Positions 46,455-57,895 of a stretch of DNA of 64,000 bases are shown here, in pieces. The notes under the pieces were generated by a model, which had not been told where the DNA came from, did not search any database, and saw only the letters and a list, made by a program, of their open reading frames with translations. The first letter of the stretch is position 1, and every line of letters begins with the position of its first letter. The position numbers and the translations under genes were made by a program. The stretch is from Gyromitra esculenta (lineage: Eukaryota > Ascomycota > Pezizomycetes > Pezizales > Discinaceae): contig JBCAML010000021.1 in the NCBI GenBank assembly GCA_038503075.1, positions 1,178,001-1,242,000 of the forward strand, in the 5' to 3' direction.

Positions 46455-47234
46455 CTAAGGCCTTGGCCCCACCGTCCTAATATCCAGTACAGCCAGTCTC
46501 TTAGACCTCCTAACTGACTCTCTTCCCTTCTGTTTTTCTACAGACGGGCTTACGACATCCGTACCCTCCCACAAATCTCTATTCTTCCTCTTATTACTGC
46601 TATTACTGTCACCAAGCCGCGGCGGCGGGGTGCGCGCAAAAGTAGGTAAGCTGCTATTCCGGCGTTTCGTACTGCTACTATAATCGGCGTGCAAAATCTC
46701 AGCAGCGAGCTCATCATCCGACGCAAGCTCAAATCCGTGTGGGAGCAATTCATCGTACAGTGATATTTTCCCTCTCGTCTCATCGTCAAGCGGCGGCGAC
46801 GATTCGGAGCCCGGTCTCGTGGGCCGTTGGAGCCACTGTGATCCACTGGAGGCACTCGAGGTGGCAGACCCCATAGTTTCGCTGCGTGACACTTTACCCA
46901 AGCTTCCGCGGGATCTGGCGGCTGGTGATGGTGGGGAAGAAGACCATAGGCTGGCGCGAGGGTGAATTTTTCTGGGGGACATATGTGCTGCTGCGCCGTT
47001 TGGAAGGAAAGGATCGGATGCTGGGTCGTATCCACATGTGTCTGAGGTGCAGGTATTGTATGGGTAGCAGAATGTCTCGGCGATGCGGGATGCAGGTGGA
47101 GGACCTGTTTGGGTTTCGAGGGCGCCACAGGTATCGAGGTTGGTGTCTGGGTGTACGAAGACGGACTGACATGGCCTTTTGATGGTGTATTTGCTATGGC
47201 CACAAACGTACATTTCACAGGTGAAGATACACAT
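46455..47234 (-). CDS. Cys/His-motif protein, paralogue A
   Basis: 259 aa, single exon. The N-terminus has MC-x3-C-x4-CGH-x2-YT-K-x2-C, then DTCG, IAET, CTSDTCGYDP and DPFLPNG. The same order occurs in the protein at 50490-51062, so the two are paralogues. The Cys/His spacing (YVCGH...C...CG...C...C) suggests a small metal-binding fold. The remaining two-thirds is Ser-rich and ends in a basic stretch (RESVRRSKRLAVLDI). I do not recognise a named family. There is no signal peptide, so it should be intracellular. Confidence 0.72.
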   Translation of the reverse strand: MCIFTCEMYVCGHSKYTIKRPCQSVFVHPDTNLDTCGALETQTGPPPASRIAETFCYPYNTCTSDTCGYDPASDPFLPNGAAAHMSPRKIHPRASLWSSSPPSPAARSRGSLGKVSRSETMGSATSSASSGSQWLQRPTRPGSESSPPLDDETRGKISLYDELLPHGFELASDDELAAEILHADYSSSTKRRNSSLPTFARTPPPRLGDSNSSNKRKNRDLWEGTDVVSPSVEKQKGRESVRRSKRLAVLDIRTVGPRP

Positions 47235-48690
47235 ATTGCAGATTTATGGGATCTTATTGCTGTGATCGATCTTTGAATATTTTCGTTGGTGGGGAATAAA
47301 ATACTGAAGACCTTCGACTGTAACGTATTTATACTAGCATGCTATAAGTGTCAACATGAAATTCAATTTAGAGTTCTTTGTTTCGAAAACTCAAACGGAT
47401 TCGTTTAATCTTATTGGATGTTACTATAAGTGAGTGATTTTTGGTGATTTATCGGGGTTTAAGGTTTTGGTTCTTAAAGCGTGGGACATAAAATGCAAAC
47501 AAAGCGAAACATAACACCCGCACCAAAATTTGACTTCATCCGACGGGCTTAGCCAAATGAGCAAATCCCCAACGATTCAGGTCAGTCGGTATAAATGGAA
47601 TAGCATCCAGAGGTGATCCACCAAAAGTAACAAGAAGAAAAAAATAAAGGGGCTTACGACGTGGTATGGTTTACAATCAATACATAAACTGTAGATCCTA
47701 AATAGTATCAAGAGGAGGGGCAGTGCCTTCATCGAAGGTGGGAAAGTTTGCTGTTTTTTTTGAGGTTGTGACGATTCGGCTCTTGGTGGTGTTTGATGGC
47801 TTGGAGTCAATAACTACATTCTCATGTCAACACGACTCTCATTGATCCTTTAAGGCGGTAAGAAAGCTAGTTTAGCGCAATGTGATAGTTATTTGCTGAT
47901 CGGTAGGAATGAATAAATTGTCTTCAGAGTTTTTCCTACTCTGCGCGTTCGGAGGAAGTACTCAGAGGGTAGGCTACATAAGACTGTGCGCCAGAGACGT
48001 AATACTAAGCGCGATCTAGCTTCAGCGTGTCTGATTTGAATAAATTTATTTCCTCTCCAGAATACGTCATCAAAGAAAATCTATGAAGGAAGGTGCGGCA
48101 GTTAAAGGACATAAATAAACAAAGAAAACTCTGAGTACAACCTGAATACTCTGCTGTGATCTAAATCCCCTCGCCCATCTTTCTCTCGCTGCTCTCTCCC
48201 AAATGCTCCTCTAGTATTTCACGTCTCTCCCGTTTCTTCGTGCGCGTGAGATGTGCGGTTAAAATTTAATATCGGTATCGTTTACGAATGTCAGATTCTG
48301 GTTTGGAGTCGTATCTATTTCCTCATCTTAATCTCAGAGAGAGAGGCGCGTAGCTTCTGAATGTAATCAACGGTAATTTCTGTTTCGTCACTACTCTAAC
48401 CCTCATAAAATCGCCTGAACGACCATTGTCAGCTTTCACTCCCACGCGCGAATCAAAAACCCTCAATATCAGTTTCAATCTCGTACCTCCTAAATTTAGA
48501 TCGATATCTTAGCTAGGATTGTGACTGAGCGAGCAGACTTGGCCGGTTGCTGTGCTTCGTGTGGCTTTGTTGTCCTCTTTCGAAACTGTGGTTCTGCTAT
48601 GTGAGAATAATTAAATACTGCTTCTGATCCGAGAGGTAATCTCTGCCACGTTGTGGCCAATCAAGGCACCCTATTAATGCATCCTGCATG
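47235..48690. other. Intergenic, no gene seen
   Basis: AT-rich, short open frames only. Confidence 0.5.
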
Positions 48691-48957
48691 CTAGAAACCA
48701 CTAGCAGGTGCCAATGCTATATCTTTCTCTGATTTGGAAGTTTCCATCGTTCTAGTAACATCTCCCGTCGAATGTATCCCTTGCTCTGGCGATTGGATTC
48801 TAAGCTCATGGAGCATTGCCGCAAACAAGGGTTCATTTATCTTCTGCCACTCATCCGCTTCCGGTTGGTCCTTCTCCATCTCTTTGGTCTCTCCCTTGTC
48901 TTTGAAGTAGTTCGTCCAGACCCCATAGTGTCTTGTATTATATACTCCTCTGGCTAA
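48691..48957 (-). other. Possible coding fragment
   Basis: The minus strand reads YNTRHYGVWTNYFKDKG, then EADEWQKINEPLFAAMLHEL, and stops at 48691. Composition looks protein-like, but I found no secure start or upstream exon. It may be the last exon of an unrecognised gene or a remnant. A second protein-like stretch ends at 49482 (FFVSREFLKGGIAKRFTTRQ). Confidence 0.3.
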
Positions 48958-50489
48958 TGTCTCATCTCAGACAACGCGATGCATAGTACATCCACGCAGA
49001 ACCATTCTGACGCTAGTTGCATCTATACCGGATAATTTCGGTCGTAAGGAACGGGGTCGGATTGAGACAGCAGGATAAAATTGTATTCCGACTGGTTGGA
49101 AAATCGTCGAGGCTCAACTACAATCAGTGAACAAACTCTCCAAGACCGAACCAGCAACATAAGCAGTTTGAATTCTATCACCTCGACCAGTAATATCACA
49201 ATATTCTCCTGTAGTCTCAGGCCAGTCTCGTTCCCTATGACCGAGTTTATACGGTATCATCAAGAAGTGACCACGGAATCGAGCGCAGATGAGAAATGCC
49301 ACATAGACCCAAGTGAAACCCATCAAGCCCGCAGAGTACCTTTCATTAGAGGGACTCCTCCATTCCGGAGCATATACCAGCTGGAAAATCCGCGAGTAGG
49401 TACCAGAAACGTGTCGAAATCAGTTACATCTTTTCGACAAAGCCCCAACTCATGAATACCTATGCTTGGCGATGAATTAAGTTAGCATTGTTTATAGATA
49501 TAATTGAATAGCGGGAGTAAGTAAGCTGGATCTTCTTCCTCCCTAGGTTTCCAGCGACGTTCATGCTGCCTCGTTGTAAACCTTTTGGCAATACCACCCT
49601 TGAGAAACTCTCGGCTGACGAAGAAGTACATACTATTGTTGGTTGATGGAAAAGTGTATGGGAAGGTAAGCCCGTTGAATAAAAGACACTGAAACTCGAG
49701 CAAGAGTTAGCGGAAGCGCGTCGTGCGGTCTAGACGCTGTGAATGAAATGTCTCTGAGTTAGTAACCACCCCTAGTATGTAGGTTGAGGGGTGGTCTGGG
49801 GGGCTAGTCGGCTGTCCACTCGCTTGGTTGCAGAAAGTCTTCGGTGTGCTGATCGTAGTGATCGAGGGGTCTGGATAAATGCTTCTTGTTAGCTTCGGTC
49901 TTATAAACCCCGTCTACAGTTACTTTCGGCGAATAGTTTTTGTGCATCCGGTTTGGTTCGATTTCGTATTAAAGAATATCTCGTGTTGTTCTCCGTTGTA
50001 GATTCTGTCTGCAGAAAGTAATATGTTGCTTGAGGAGATGAAAGTATGTTGAAATTAGTGTGAGAGATGGAAGGGACAGTGTAGGTGGATGAAGTGGATG
50101 AGGTATGTCGAGGTATTCGCGCAGGTGAACTGATCAGCACAATTTGATGGATTAGGATGCAGTGAATCCCTTTGCTGTGACATCCCATCTGGTAAGTTCA
50201 TGTAGTTTGAAGAAGGGTGGTGGGGTAGACGAGTGGGAGTTTATTCGCCCACCCCGCTATGCTATGCCACTCTCTAGCGTAGCCACCAGCAGCTACGTAT
50301 GCAGCAAACCGTGAGACAGCACAATACCTTAGCGCAGCCAGCTGGGTGGTAAGAGGTTTCCCACATCGAGGGACAGATATTTAAAAATCCCAACTACATG
50401 CACCGTCTGAAATACGCACTAAACATAGAAACGTTTACTCAAATTACCAAACTATCAAAACCTGCAAAATCTCAAAAACCCAAACAAGC
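48958..50489. other. Intergenic, nothing secure
   Basis: Includes the uncertain stretch 49482-49703 on the minus strand and otherwise short frames. Confidence 0.4.
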
Positions 50490-51062
50490 TCAGTATCTTC
50501 CACTCAACCCTAACTTCCCCTTCGCCTTCCCCATCCCCTTCCCACCACCCCTACCCTTCTTCCTCTCCACAACCACAACCTTCCCCTTTCCCACCCTCCT
50601 AACCGGCTTCCTAACCCCCGCCCCCGCAATCGGCTTTAACCCACTCCTCCACCCCACGGTCTCTTTCCTCGCACGTACTCCTCCATAAAACACCTTCACC
50701 GCCACCTCTTCCGCCGCCACCTCCACCGCCACCTCCACCTCCGGCACACCAACCTCCACCATATCTACATCCTCCCTCCAGCTCCCGACCCTCCACACAT
50801 CCCCTCCAACTCCTGGAGCCACCTGCACTACACTCCCCCCCTCCAAAAACGGATCGTCCTCAACTCTATACTCGCACTCCACCCCGCCACACGAATACAG
50901 CATATGCGCGATCGTCTCCGCTATACATTTCTTTGGAGTATTAGTCTCAGATCCACAGTATGCTGCTGCGGTTCGTGCATTGAAGGTGTAAGATGGACAG
51001 GATTTCTTTAGGGTGTAGCGGGGGTGGCCGCACGCGTATAGGGTCTGGGTGTATTTGCACAT
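50490..51062 (-). CDS. Cys/His-motif protein, paralogue B
   Basis: 190 aa, single exon. It starts MCKYTQTLYACGHPRYTLKK, then SCPS, YCGSET, CIAETIAH, CGGVECEYRVEDDPFLEGG, matching paralogue A position for position over the first 75 residues. The middle is Val/Glu-rich (EVEVAVEVAAEEVAVKV) and the tail is very basic (Lys/Arg/Gly, GKGMGKAKGKLG), unlike paralogue A. A shared Cys/His head with unrelated tails suggests a conserved binding module. The function is unknown. Confidence 0.72.
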   Translation of the reverse strand: MCKYTQTLYACGHPRYTLKKSCPSYTFNARTAAAYCGSETNTPKKCIAETIAHMLYSCGGVECEYRVEDDPFLEGGSVVQVAPGVGGDVWRVGSWREDVDMVEVGVPEVEVAVEVAAEEVAVKVFYGGVRARKETVGWRSGLKPIAGAGVRKPVRRVGKGKVVVVERKKGRGGGKGMGKAKGKLGLSGRY

Positions 51063-51730
51063 TTGCTATGTTTGCTTGGTTTGAGTTTTTTTTTTGGCTT
51101 CTTTCTGTTTGGTTTGATTCGTTAACGAGGATTTGGGGTATATGTTTTCTGAGGAGTTTCTCGAGGGGTAGGTTGGGATTTTATTACTCGTAGGGTCTTT
51201 CATGACGATATGGCGTTGGGGTGATTTCATTTCGGAATTGGTGGTTTCAAGTCTAGATAGCGAATTGATATGTTTCTTGGGAAAATTTCAACATGAACTG
51301 TAAAGACTGCAGGACACATGAAGTATTTGATCGCTCCGTGGAGTTATCTCAGGGCCAGGGTTAGCTAACAACACCAATCAGAAACAGACAAGGATCAATT
51401 AGTAGATGTCTCACCTCTATAACCCGAGACAATCTTCACCTCGTTCAGGGGATGTCTCATCTCTAAACTTAACAAAAGAGAACATATTTTGGTAGGAGTA
51501 GTGAATGATGATTAGCGATGGCTTCACGAGATCTGTCTCACACTAAAGTGTTTAAAGCGCTTTAGAGCGAGCACCGAATATGTTGTCAACTGCGGCTTAT
51601 GGTTTATCTACGGGTTCGAATTGAAACAATTAACGTAAAAGCAACTTCAGAGTAGAGTTGCATTTACCAACTAACAAAAGAAAATTCCCAAATCGATCCA
51701 CATGCTTTTTGTTCTAACAATTTCTACTGT
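51063..51730. other. Intergenic, no gene seen
   Basis: Promoter of paralogue B and 3' flank of the MAPEG gene. No motif. Confidence 0.45.
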
Positions 51731-52639
51731 TCAAACCCACCAGTAGTCCTTAACAAGATATGCGCAGTACATTGCCATCCCTCCCATCCAGCTCTGCCCA
51801 CCGTAATAGCCGACAGGCCTACCAACACCCTGGGTGCCAGCACGGAGAAGTCCAAGCTCGCTAAACAAACCCACAAGGTTAGCCTAACTTTCAGAACGAA
51901 ACTTACAAGGCAGTCGTAGAGCCACATACATATGAGCGACTTTCGCAAGGAACAGCCCCCCTAGAGCATAATTCAGGACTCTCCTATTACCGCCATTCAA
52001 CTCAGCAAGCAGCGAGACGATCATCGCCATTGGAACAGTCTCAAGATAGTTCGTCAAGCATCTAGTCGCCAAAAACAACGGGTCCGGATTCTGCGGGTCC
52101 TCGCTCCCAGCATTATTCCTCCTTCCCATGCCAGAGCCGAATTCTGTTTTTCCCGCCTCGGTCTTGCCCATGCCCATACCAAGCTCAGTCTTGTTCATAC
52201 CACCACCAAACTCGGTTTTTCCGAGCTCTGTCTTGCCAAGGCCGGATCCAAACTCGGTTTTGCCGATTTCAGTCTTGCCACGGGTGTGAGAGCCGATTTG
52301 GATGTGGTCCCCGAGCACGGTGTTGTGCTTTACTCGGAGAGCAGCAACCCGGGCTGAGAGGAAGAGGAGATAGGCTCCGAAGGGGAGAGTCCAGGATGCG
52401 GTTGCAGCTGGGATGGGTTAGATAGTGCCATAATGAAAGATGCAATTGACGAGAAGATGGAAGTGGGATGGATAGGATAAAGATGATAAAGATGGAGATT
52501 CAGATGGACATGGGGGATAGGATAAAGGTGATAAAGGTGGAGATTCAGATGAACACGGGGGATAGGGAAACATACGGGTAAGCAGTAATCTAGCGGGCAT
52601 GAGCCCGATAGTTGCAGAAGTTCCAGTGAGACGTTCCAT
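51731..52639 (-). CDS. MAPEG-family membrane protein with KTE repeat insert
   Basis: Three exons, 52639-52576, 52407-51930, 51860-51731; 223 aa. MAPEG proteins are four-helix membrane enzymes, typically glutathione-dependent (microsomal glutathione transferase, leukotriene or prostaglandin synthase types). Family features: helix 1 with FGAYLLFLSARVAALRVKHN, ETVPMAMIVSLLAELNGGN, LGGLFLAKVAHIELGLLRAG, and QGVGRPVGYYGGQSWMGGMA. The join at GTATGT rather than the later GTAAGT was chosen because it alone gives HIELGLLRAG in frame. Between helices 1 and 2 lies a tandem KTE-Phe/Leu-Gly repeat (52124-52279) absent from usual members, which are about 150 aa. Intron 1 contains a duplicated 45-bp unit. 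Confidence 0.85.
52124..52279 (-). repeat. In-frame KTE(F/L)G tandem repeat in the MAPEG gene
   Basis: Seven KTE units with Gly/Met-rich spacers (GKTEFGSGLGKTELGKTEFG and so on). It lies in the loop after the first membrane helix. Confidence 0.9.
52470..52559. repeat. Tandem duplicated 45-bp unit in intron 1
   Basis: Two near-identical 45-bp units (GGATAGGATAAAG-TGATAAA then GATTCAGATG), differing at a few sites, with a partial third start. They explain why this intron is longer (168 bp) than others nearby. Confidence 0.85.
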
Positions 52640-54147
52640 GGACTTGATTATGCGATACGCTGTCCTCAGGTCAATTTCTCCCACAGAATTTCCGTCTTTC
52701 TGAGAAGATAGAGATTAGGGGAGGAGAGAGAAGGGGGGGGGAGAGAAGAGGGGTTGAGATAGCGGTCTTTCCTCCATCATGACGACATCACTCTGATGCA
52801 GTAGCCGGGCTTAAGGTTGCCCAGTTAGCCGATTCCTCGGAGATTTAACCTTATTTCTGTCTGCTTGGCTCCATTAACCGAATCCAACAGCTCGCTGCAT
52901 TGCTGTAAATATACTCCGTGGGCCATTTTCGTCTATATTTAAATCGGAGTGCGATTATCTGATAAGATCTCAGGTATAAGGATGTTCGTCTTATAATTAT
53001 AATATTGCTGGCCCTGATAGAGATTGCTTTGCGTGTACTAGGTGTTTTTTATAAGGACCGCTACTATACAGAACGGGATTGTTCTAGTTCGATATCGTAT
53101 AGGGGGGTTGTACCGTGGCTACATTACCTGTGATGGAGACCAGTTCTGTCCACTGCTGCCCAATCAGGTAAGATTTGAAGATTCGGTAGGGATCGCTTGA
53201 TGCAGCGGAATAATAACGCGCGACCAGAACGAGAACGCTCACACAAGCAGTAATACGAGAGTGGCTAGGCACAGCCATCCCACGTCTCTTGGCAACAGCG
53301 AATAGGGCAACGAGGTGGACGAAGTCTCCTGGTTGGTCGAATGTGCACTGGGGCTTTACTGTATGCAGCCGGTAAGCAACTGAGCTCTCATGCGTATTTC
53401 GTGCATCCAACCGACCCAAGAGTTTCGCCCGTCCCACAGCCCTGTGAATATCTCAGCATTCCTCCAATAAACGCAGGCCCCTACTAGGAAATCAGTAGCC
53501 TACCAAGCAGCGGTCGCACACGGACTTCTCACCGGCGAGTGATAGCCCATGCACATCTCCATCGCCGGATAACTCGGATGAGCTTCTCTCCAAGTAACAC
53601 AGCGACTCCCAACTGCAACTCCACCCTTACCTATCGCCAGTACTGACTCGACATCTTCGGCGCCAGCTACCAGGATAAAACCGAATACCGAATGAGACCG
53701 AAGTAATTGCTTTTCAGAATCCCTACTAGACCCTCACAGCCGGACTGATTCCACCCGATACTTTTCGGTAATGATCAGTCTGCCAGTATCGGAGGTCCCC
53801 GATCGACAAAACGACACTACCCCCCACATTCCGGGTTGACCAAGCCCCGCAATATCGGAGAATTATCTGCATGATGCAGGCAGATGCAGGCATATAGTGC
53901 GATGTCCCACAAACCTTCTATGATTCCCCGCATTGTGGGCATTGAGACATCATATCAAGTAGCCGACGGAACAGCAGAATATATATGTATATATCGCAAT
54001 GTGAGGAATCGGGGGCCGATTGAGCCGGGTGTTGTTGAGAAATATCTGTGATACTTCACTCTTGCTGTAATCAATTCCCATATAAGATACCTCATATCTT
54101 CTGTACTCCAGCTCCAATAACAAACCCAATCCCTCCCAAAATCCAAA
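52640..54147. other. Intergenic with possible coding remnants
   Basis: On the minus strand 53731-53514 reads FILVAGAEDVESVLAIGKGG and WREAHPSYPAMEMCMGYHSP without an upstream start, followed by an open frame at 53437-53084 (SHSRITACVSVLVLVARYY). They could be exons of an unrecognised or dead gene. No family assigned. Confidence 0.3.
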
Positions 54148-55450
54148 ATGAGCCCCAACATCTACTACAACACGTCCGCATCCCTCGCCTCCCTCGCCTC
54201 CCTCACAATCCTCTTCGTCGGCTACGGCAACCAAGGCCGCGCCCAAGCCCTCAACCTCCGCGACTCCCTCGCCGCCGCCGCTCTCCCATCTCCTCCAAAA
54301 ATCCTAATCGCAAACCGCTCCGACACCTACAACGAAACCGCCATCTCCGACGGCTTCGAGGTAACAAGCGACTTTGCATCCGCCGCTTCACGCGCCGACA
54401 TCCTATTCCTCCTCGTGCCCGACCAAGTGCAACCCAAGCTCTTCAACGAGGGAATCGCGCCCTCGCTCAAGAAAGGGTGCACGGTGGTTGTAGCCAGCGG
54501 CTTCAACGTCTTCTACAACCGTCTCAACGTCGGCGCAGAATCCGACGTTGTAATGGTTGCGCCGCGCATGATCGGCACGAGCGTACGGAGCCTATTCGTC
54601 AAGGGCGACGGGTTCCCGTGTTTTGTGTCTGTCGAGCAGGTCTGTTCTGTCTCCGCCGTTGTCAATGATCCGCGTTGTTGCGTAATGACCGGACTAACAA
54701 AAGGCAGGACGGGACCGGGAAGGCTCTCGACCGGACGCTCGCGCTCGCGCTCGGTATTGGTGCGCTGAAGACTGGAGCGGTGGAGTGTTCGGCTAGAGAT
54801 GAGACCCTGATGGATTTATTTGCGGAGCAGGCGTTGTGGCCGAGCATCATTGTTACCTTCCGGGAAGCCTATGCCACTGTAAGTAATACATACCATCATC
54901 ATCACCCCAATAACGAAATTGCTAACCTCGTCACACGCGCGTACGATAGCTGAAAAAACTTGGATGCTCCGATGAAGCACTCGTGCATGAGTTGTGGCTA
55001 AGCAAGGAGCCCGCGGAAGTATTTGAGAAGTGCGCAGACGACGGATTCATCAAGCAGCTGCGACACCACTCGTCGGTTAGCCAGTATGGACAGCTGAGTA
55101 CCAGTCTGGCTATGGATACTGAGAAATCGGGGATGAAGAAGTTCTTCCAGGAGGTTGCTGGTATGTTGCGTTGGATTTTATTTTATTTTTGGTTTCCTTA
55201 GAGGATGGATGGGGGCTGACGAGGAGTAGAGAAGCGGATATTGGGGGGTGAATTTGTGAAGGAGTTTACCGATATTGATGATAGCAATGGCGGCGATGGG
55301 TGAGTTTGTTGTTGTTACTTTGCTGGGTTTCGGCTGATTTTGAATAGGATCGAGAGAAAACTGCAAGAGTTGTATGAACGGTCATCAACATCGGAATTGG
55401 CAATTGGAGAAGCGAAGGTTAGAGAAAGGCTGGGGATGGCCAAAGTCTAA
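54148..55450 (+). CDS. Ketol-acid reductoisomerase-like protein, divergent
   Basis: Five exons, 54148-54639, 54708-54878, 54950-55160, 55230-55299, 55348-55450; 348 aa. The N-terminal Rossmann domain has GYGNQGRAQALNLRDS (25-40), LVPDQVQ and VVASGFNV, as in IlvC enzymes that convert acetohydroxy acids in branched-chain amino-acid synthesis. The C-terminal domain has DETLMDLFAEQ (Asp200, Glu204, magnesium ligands in the family) and VHELWLSKEP. Two expected catalytic positions differ: the His of SHGFN is Ser117, and the Lys of VAPKGPG is Arg140 in VAPRMIG. It also lacks a mitochondrial targeting sequence, unlike the fungal housekeeping enzyme. It is likely a paralogue with changed activity, perhaps in secondary metabolism (inference). 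Confidence 0.82.
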
Positions 55451-55762
55451 GAAGCGAGATGTAAACCTGGTTTTCTCAATACCCACACTTGTGTTTCTGA
55501 GTCCTCATTTTAGAATCAAACCTGTCTGAATGGCTATAGTTTACCATGCCTCAGACTCACGAGCGGCTCACTAAAACCTGCGATTCAAAGGAAAGCAGGA
55601 TGGAGATTATTTTATTGACTATAATAAAAACATTATAACTTGACCCCAATTAAACCTCATTTCGAGCCCAGACCATTCGAAATTAACAAAAAAAAATCTC
55701 ATCCAAAATGAGCAAAGGAGCCTTTCCATGGAATTTCCTACTTCTTCAACCCTCAGAACGCC
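55451..55762. other. Intergenic, no gene seen
   Basis: Convergent 3' flanks of the neighbouring genes. Confidence 0.5.
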
Positions 55763-56365
55763 CTAAACATCGAATTTCAATATCTCCTCCTCAATCTGTT
55801 CAAAGAATGCGATAAGCTCATCGATGTCTTTGTCGACCTCCTTGAGTGCCATGTGGCATAAGCCGTCCCATCCATGAATCAGTTCCAGAGCTCTAAACCC
55901 CGCGCAGATTCTCTCCAAACGCAAATCACAATCCATCAACGACTGCACGGCCATCAGATGATCAGACCTTGCATGGGCAATCGCGCGGCCTCGCTGAGCG
56001 GCAATCGCAGAAATCGGCCTGCTGATGTAGCGGGCGGGGATCCGTAAAACTTGTTGTTTGACGTACTCAGTCAACGTGATCATCGATTCGCCGAGAACGA
56101 TCAACTGGGCTCGCATCTCGTCTGTGCGTTTTTTGAAGGTCGTGATGGCTGCGAGAGATTCTACCAGAATCTGTACGGCTTCGTCGTCGGTAGATGCTTC
56201 AGACATGGGGAGCAGAGAGGTGGGGGTGGTTGTTGCGTTGTTTATTCTGACCAGCGGGGAGGGGAGGGGAGCGAGCGGAGAGTGGTGGGGAGATGGTTGT
56301 ATGGTATTGTCGATATGCTGAGGCGTGGAGTTTGGAGAAAGAGTGAGTGGGTAGTGTCTTTCCAC
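55763..56365 (-). CDS. Helical hypothetical protein
   Basis: 200 aa from the first ATG; a second ATG at 56206 (MSEASTDDEAVQILVESL) would give 147 aa and skip a Pro/Ser/Thr-rich N-terminus, so it may be the real start. The rest is predicted mostly alpha-helical (TEYVKQQVLRIP, DLRLERICAGFRALELIHGW, DIDELIAFFEQIEEEIL). I do not recognise a family. It is convergent with the reductoisomerase-like gene. Confidence 0.6.
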   Translation of the reverse strand: MERHYPLTLSPNSTPQHIDNTIQPSPHHSPLAPLPSPLVRINNATTTPTSLLPMSEASTDDEAVQILVESLAAITTFKKRTDEMRAQLIVLGESMITLTEYVKQQVLRIPARYISRPISAIAAQRGRAIAHARSDHLMAVQSLMDCDLRLERICAGFRALELIHGWDGLCHMALKEVDKDIDELIAFFEQIEEEILKFDV

Positions 56366-57895
56366 GATGATAGTAGATGTCGACCAAAAGGCCGTCGAAG
56401 CTAATGAGTGTGAAGATTGCTATTGTGTGCAGCGACCGGCGATGGGGATGAAAGTGGTGAAGGGAGAAGAGGGCTTTGTGGGGAGAGTTAGATCTATTTA
56501 TCTAAGCAGCCTGGGGGTAGCAGTCCTTCACATTTTTTGCGGGGCATTTTATCATTCACCCAAAAATTCAATTGGGTCGAGCTGCTCGCATACGCGTTCA
56601 GGTACTAGCTAGGCACATCCTTGCTCGATCACACTCACACCACGTTACCTGGGTCATTATCCCATGTGGTTGTGTTTGACCCTCCCCATCAACGCTTTAT
56701 AGGACTGTTGGGTTCGTCAATCTCGCCCACTAAGTGATATCCCTTGGCGAGCCTCAGACTTTCTAATTCGAGGAGCGGATTCTCCACCACCGGGGTAATG
56801 AATCAATTCTCACATTGCCCATGCAGAAAAATCAAGGAAATGTGTATATCGATGTGCTTCTAGGGATGTTTGTGGGAAATGCATCACTAGATACATTTAA
56901 TGATGCTTTTGCAGTTTCACTAGCTTGATTCCTGTAGGATCCTAGGAGAGGTGTATGGGAAGGTGTAGGGAAAGGTATCGAATTTCCCTTATTACAGCAT
57001 TCCTGATGCATTTCATATTGGAATTTTGGGCTGTTAAAGCACGTTTATTGATTCATTTACATGTCCTACGGGCTCCATACGAATTTAAATAGCAAAATAT
57101 ATACATTTACTGATGCATTCCCATACCAACATTTTGCAGTAAAAAACCATGGAGTTATATTTATCGAGGTAAATAGTTTTAAGGATTTGATTCGACTGGA
57201 AAATCGTTATTACCAATTCCGTATGTGTTTTTCCGTGAGCAACGTATATTCTGGCCTCATCGTCTAACCAGAAAGACGCAACTTCCCCCGACACAGATGT
57301 GCCGAATGAAATAATAAATAAACAACTCCCCTGATACATGCAATCACAAATGAATTCTACTACTACTACTACTATACATGCAATCACACATTATCACTCG
57401 TGGAGTCTCAATATCTCACTCGGTCTAATCTAATATCGATCCCTGACAGCCACAGTCCCAATTAGCAACAGAATCTCATTTCTAGGCTAACACCAACTTA
57501 GCTCCGCCACTAACACAAAATTGGGCACTCTGTGTATGAAACCTATGATTCCAGTGTTATTCAAAATCACGGAATTCTCTTGGCAGATGGCACAATCATT
57601 TCATCCCGGTAAAGATAACGACAATCCCAACTATATCTGTGGGACAGTCGCTAAAATCTCGATCTAACGTTTACAGTGACCGGAAATCGGCATGAGTTGC
57701 ACTGTGCCGTGGCGATGTGGTACATTACGCTGATACAGATCTGCATTGCGACATCTGCTCTAGGGGTTTGGTAATATAATAATTGCGGGTGGTGGTGTGT
57801 GGGTGGGAGTGGAGATTGAAAAGTATATAGAGTGGGCTTCCGTATCACCCTTTTGAAGCGTTAGCAAAGATAACATTCATCATCAAATCGCAAAA
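56366..57895. other. Intergenic, no gene seen
   Basis: AT-rich. A CTA trinucleotide repeat lies at about 57357-57374. Open frames such as 57061-57387 look random. Confidence 0.5.
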
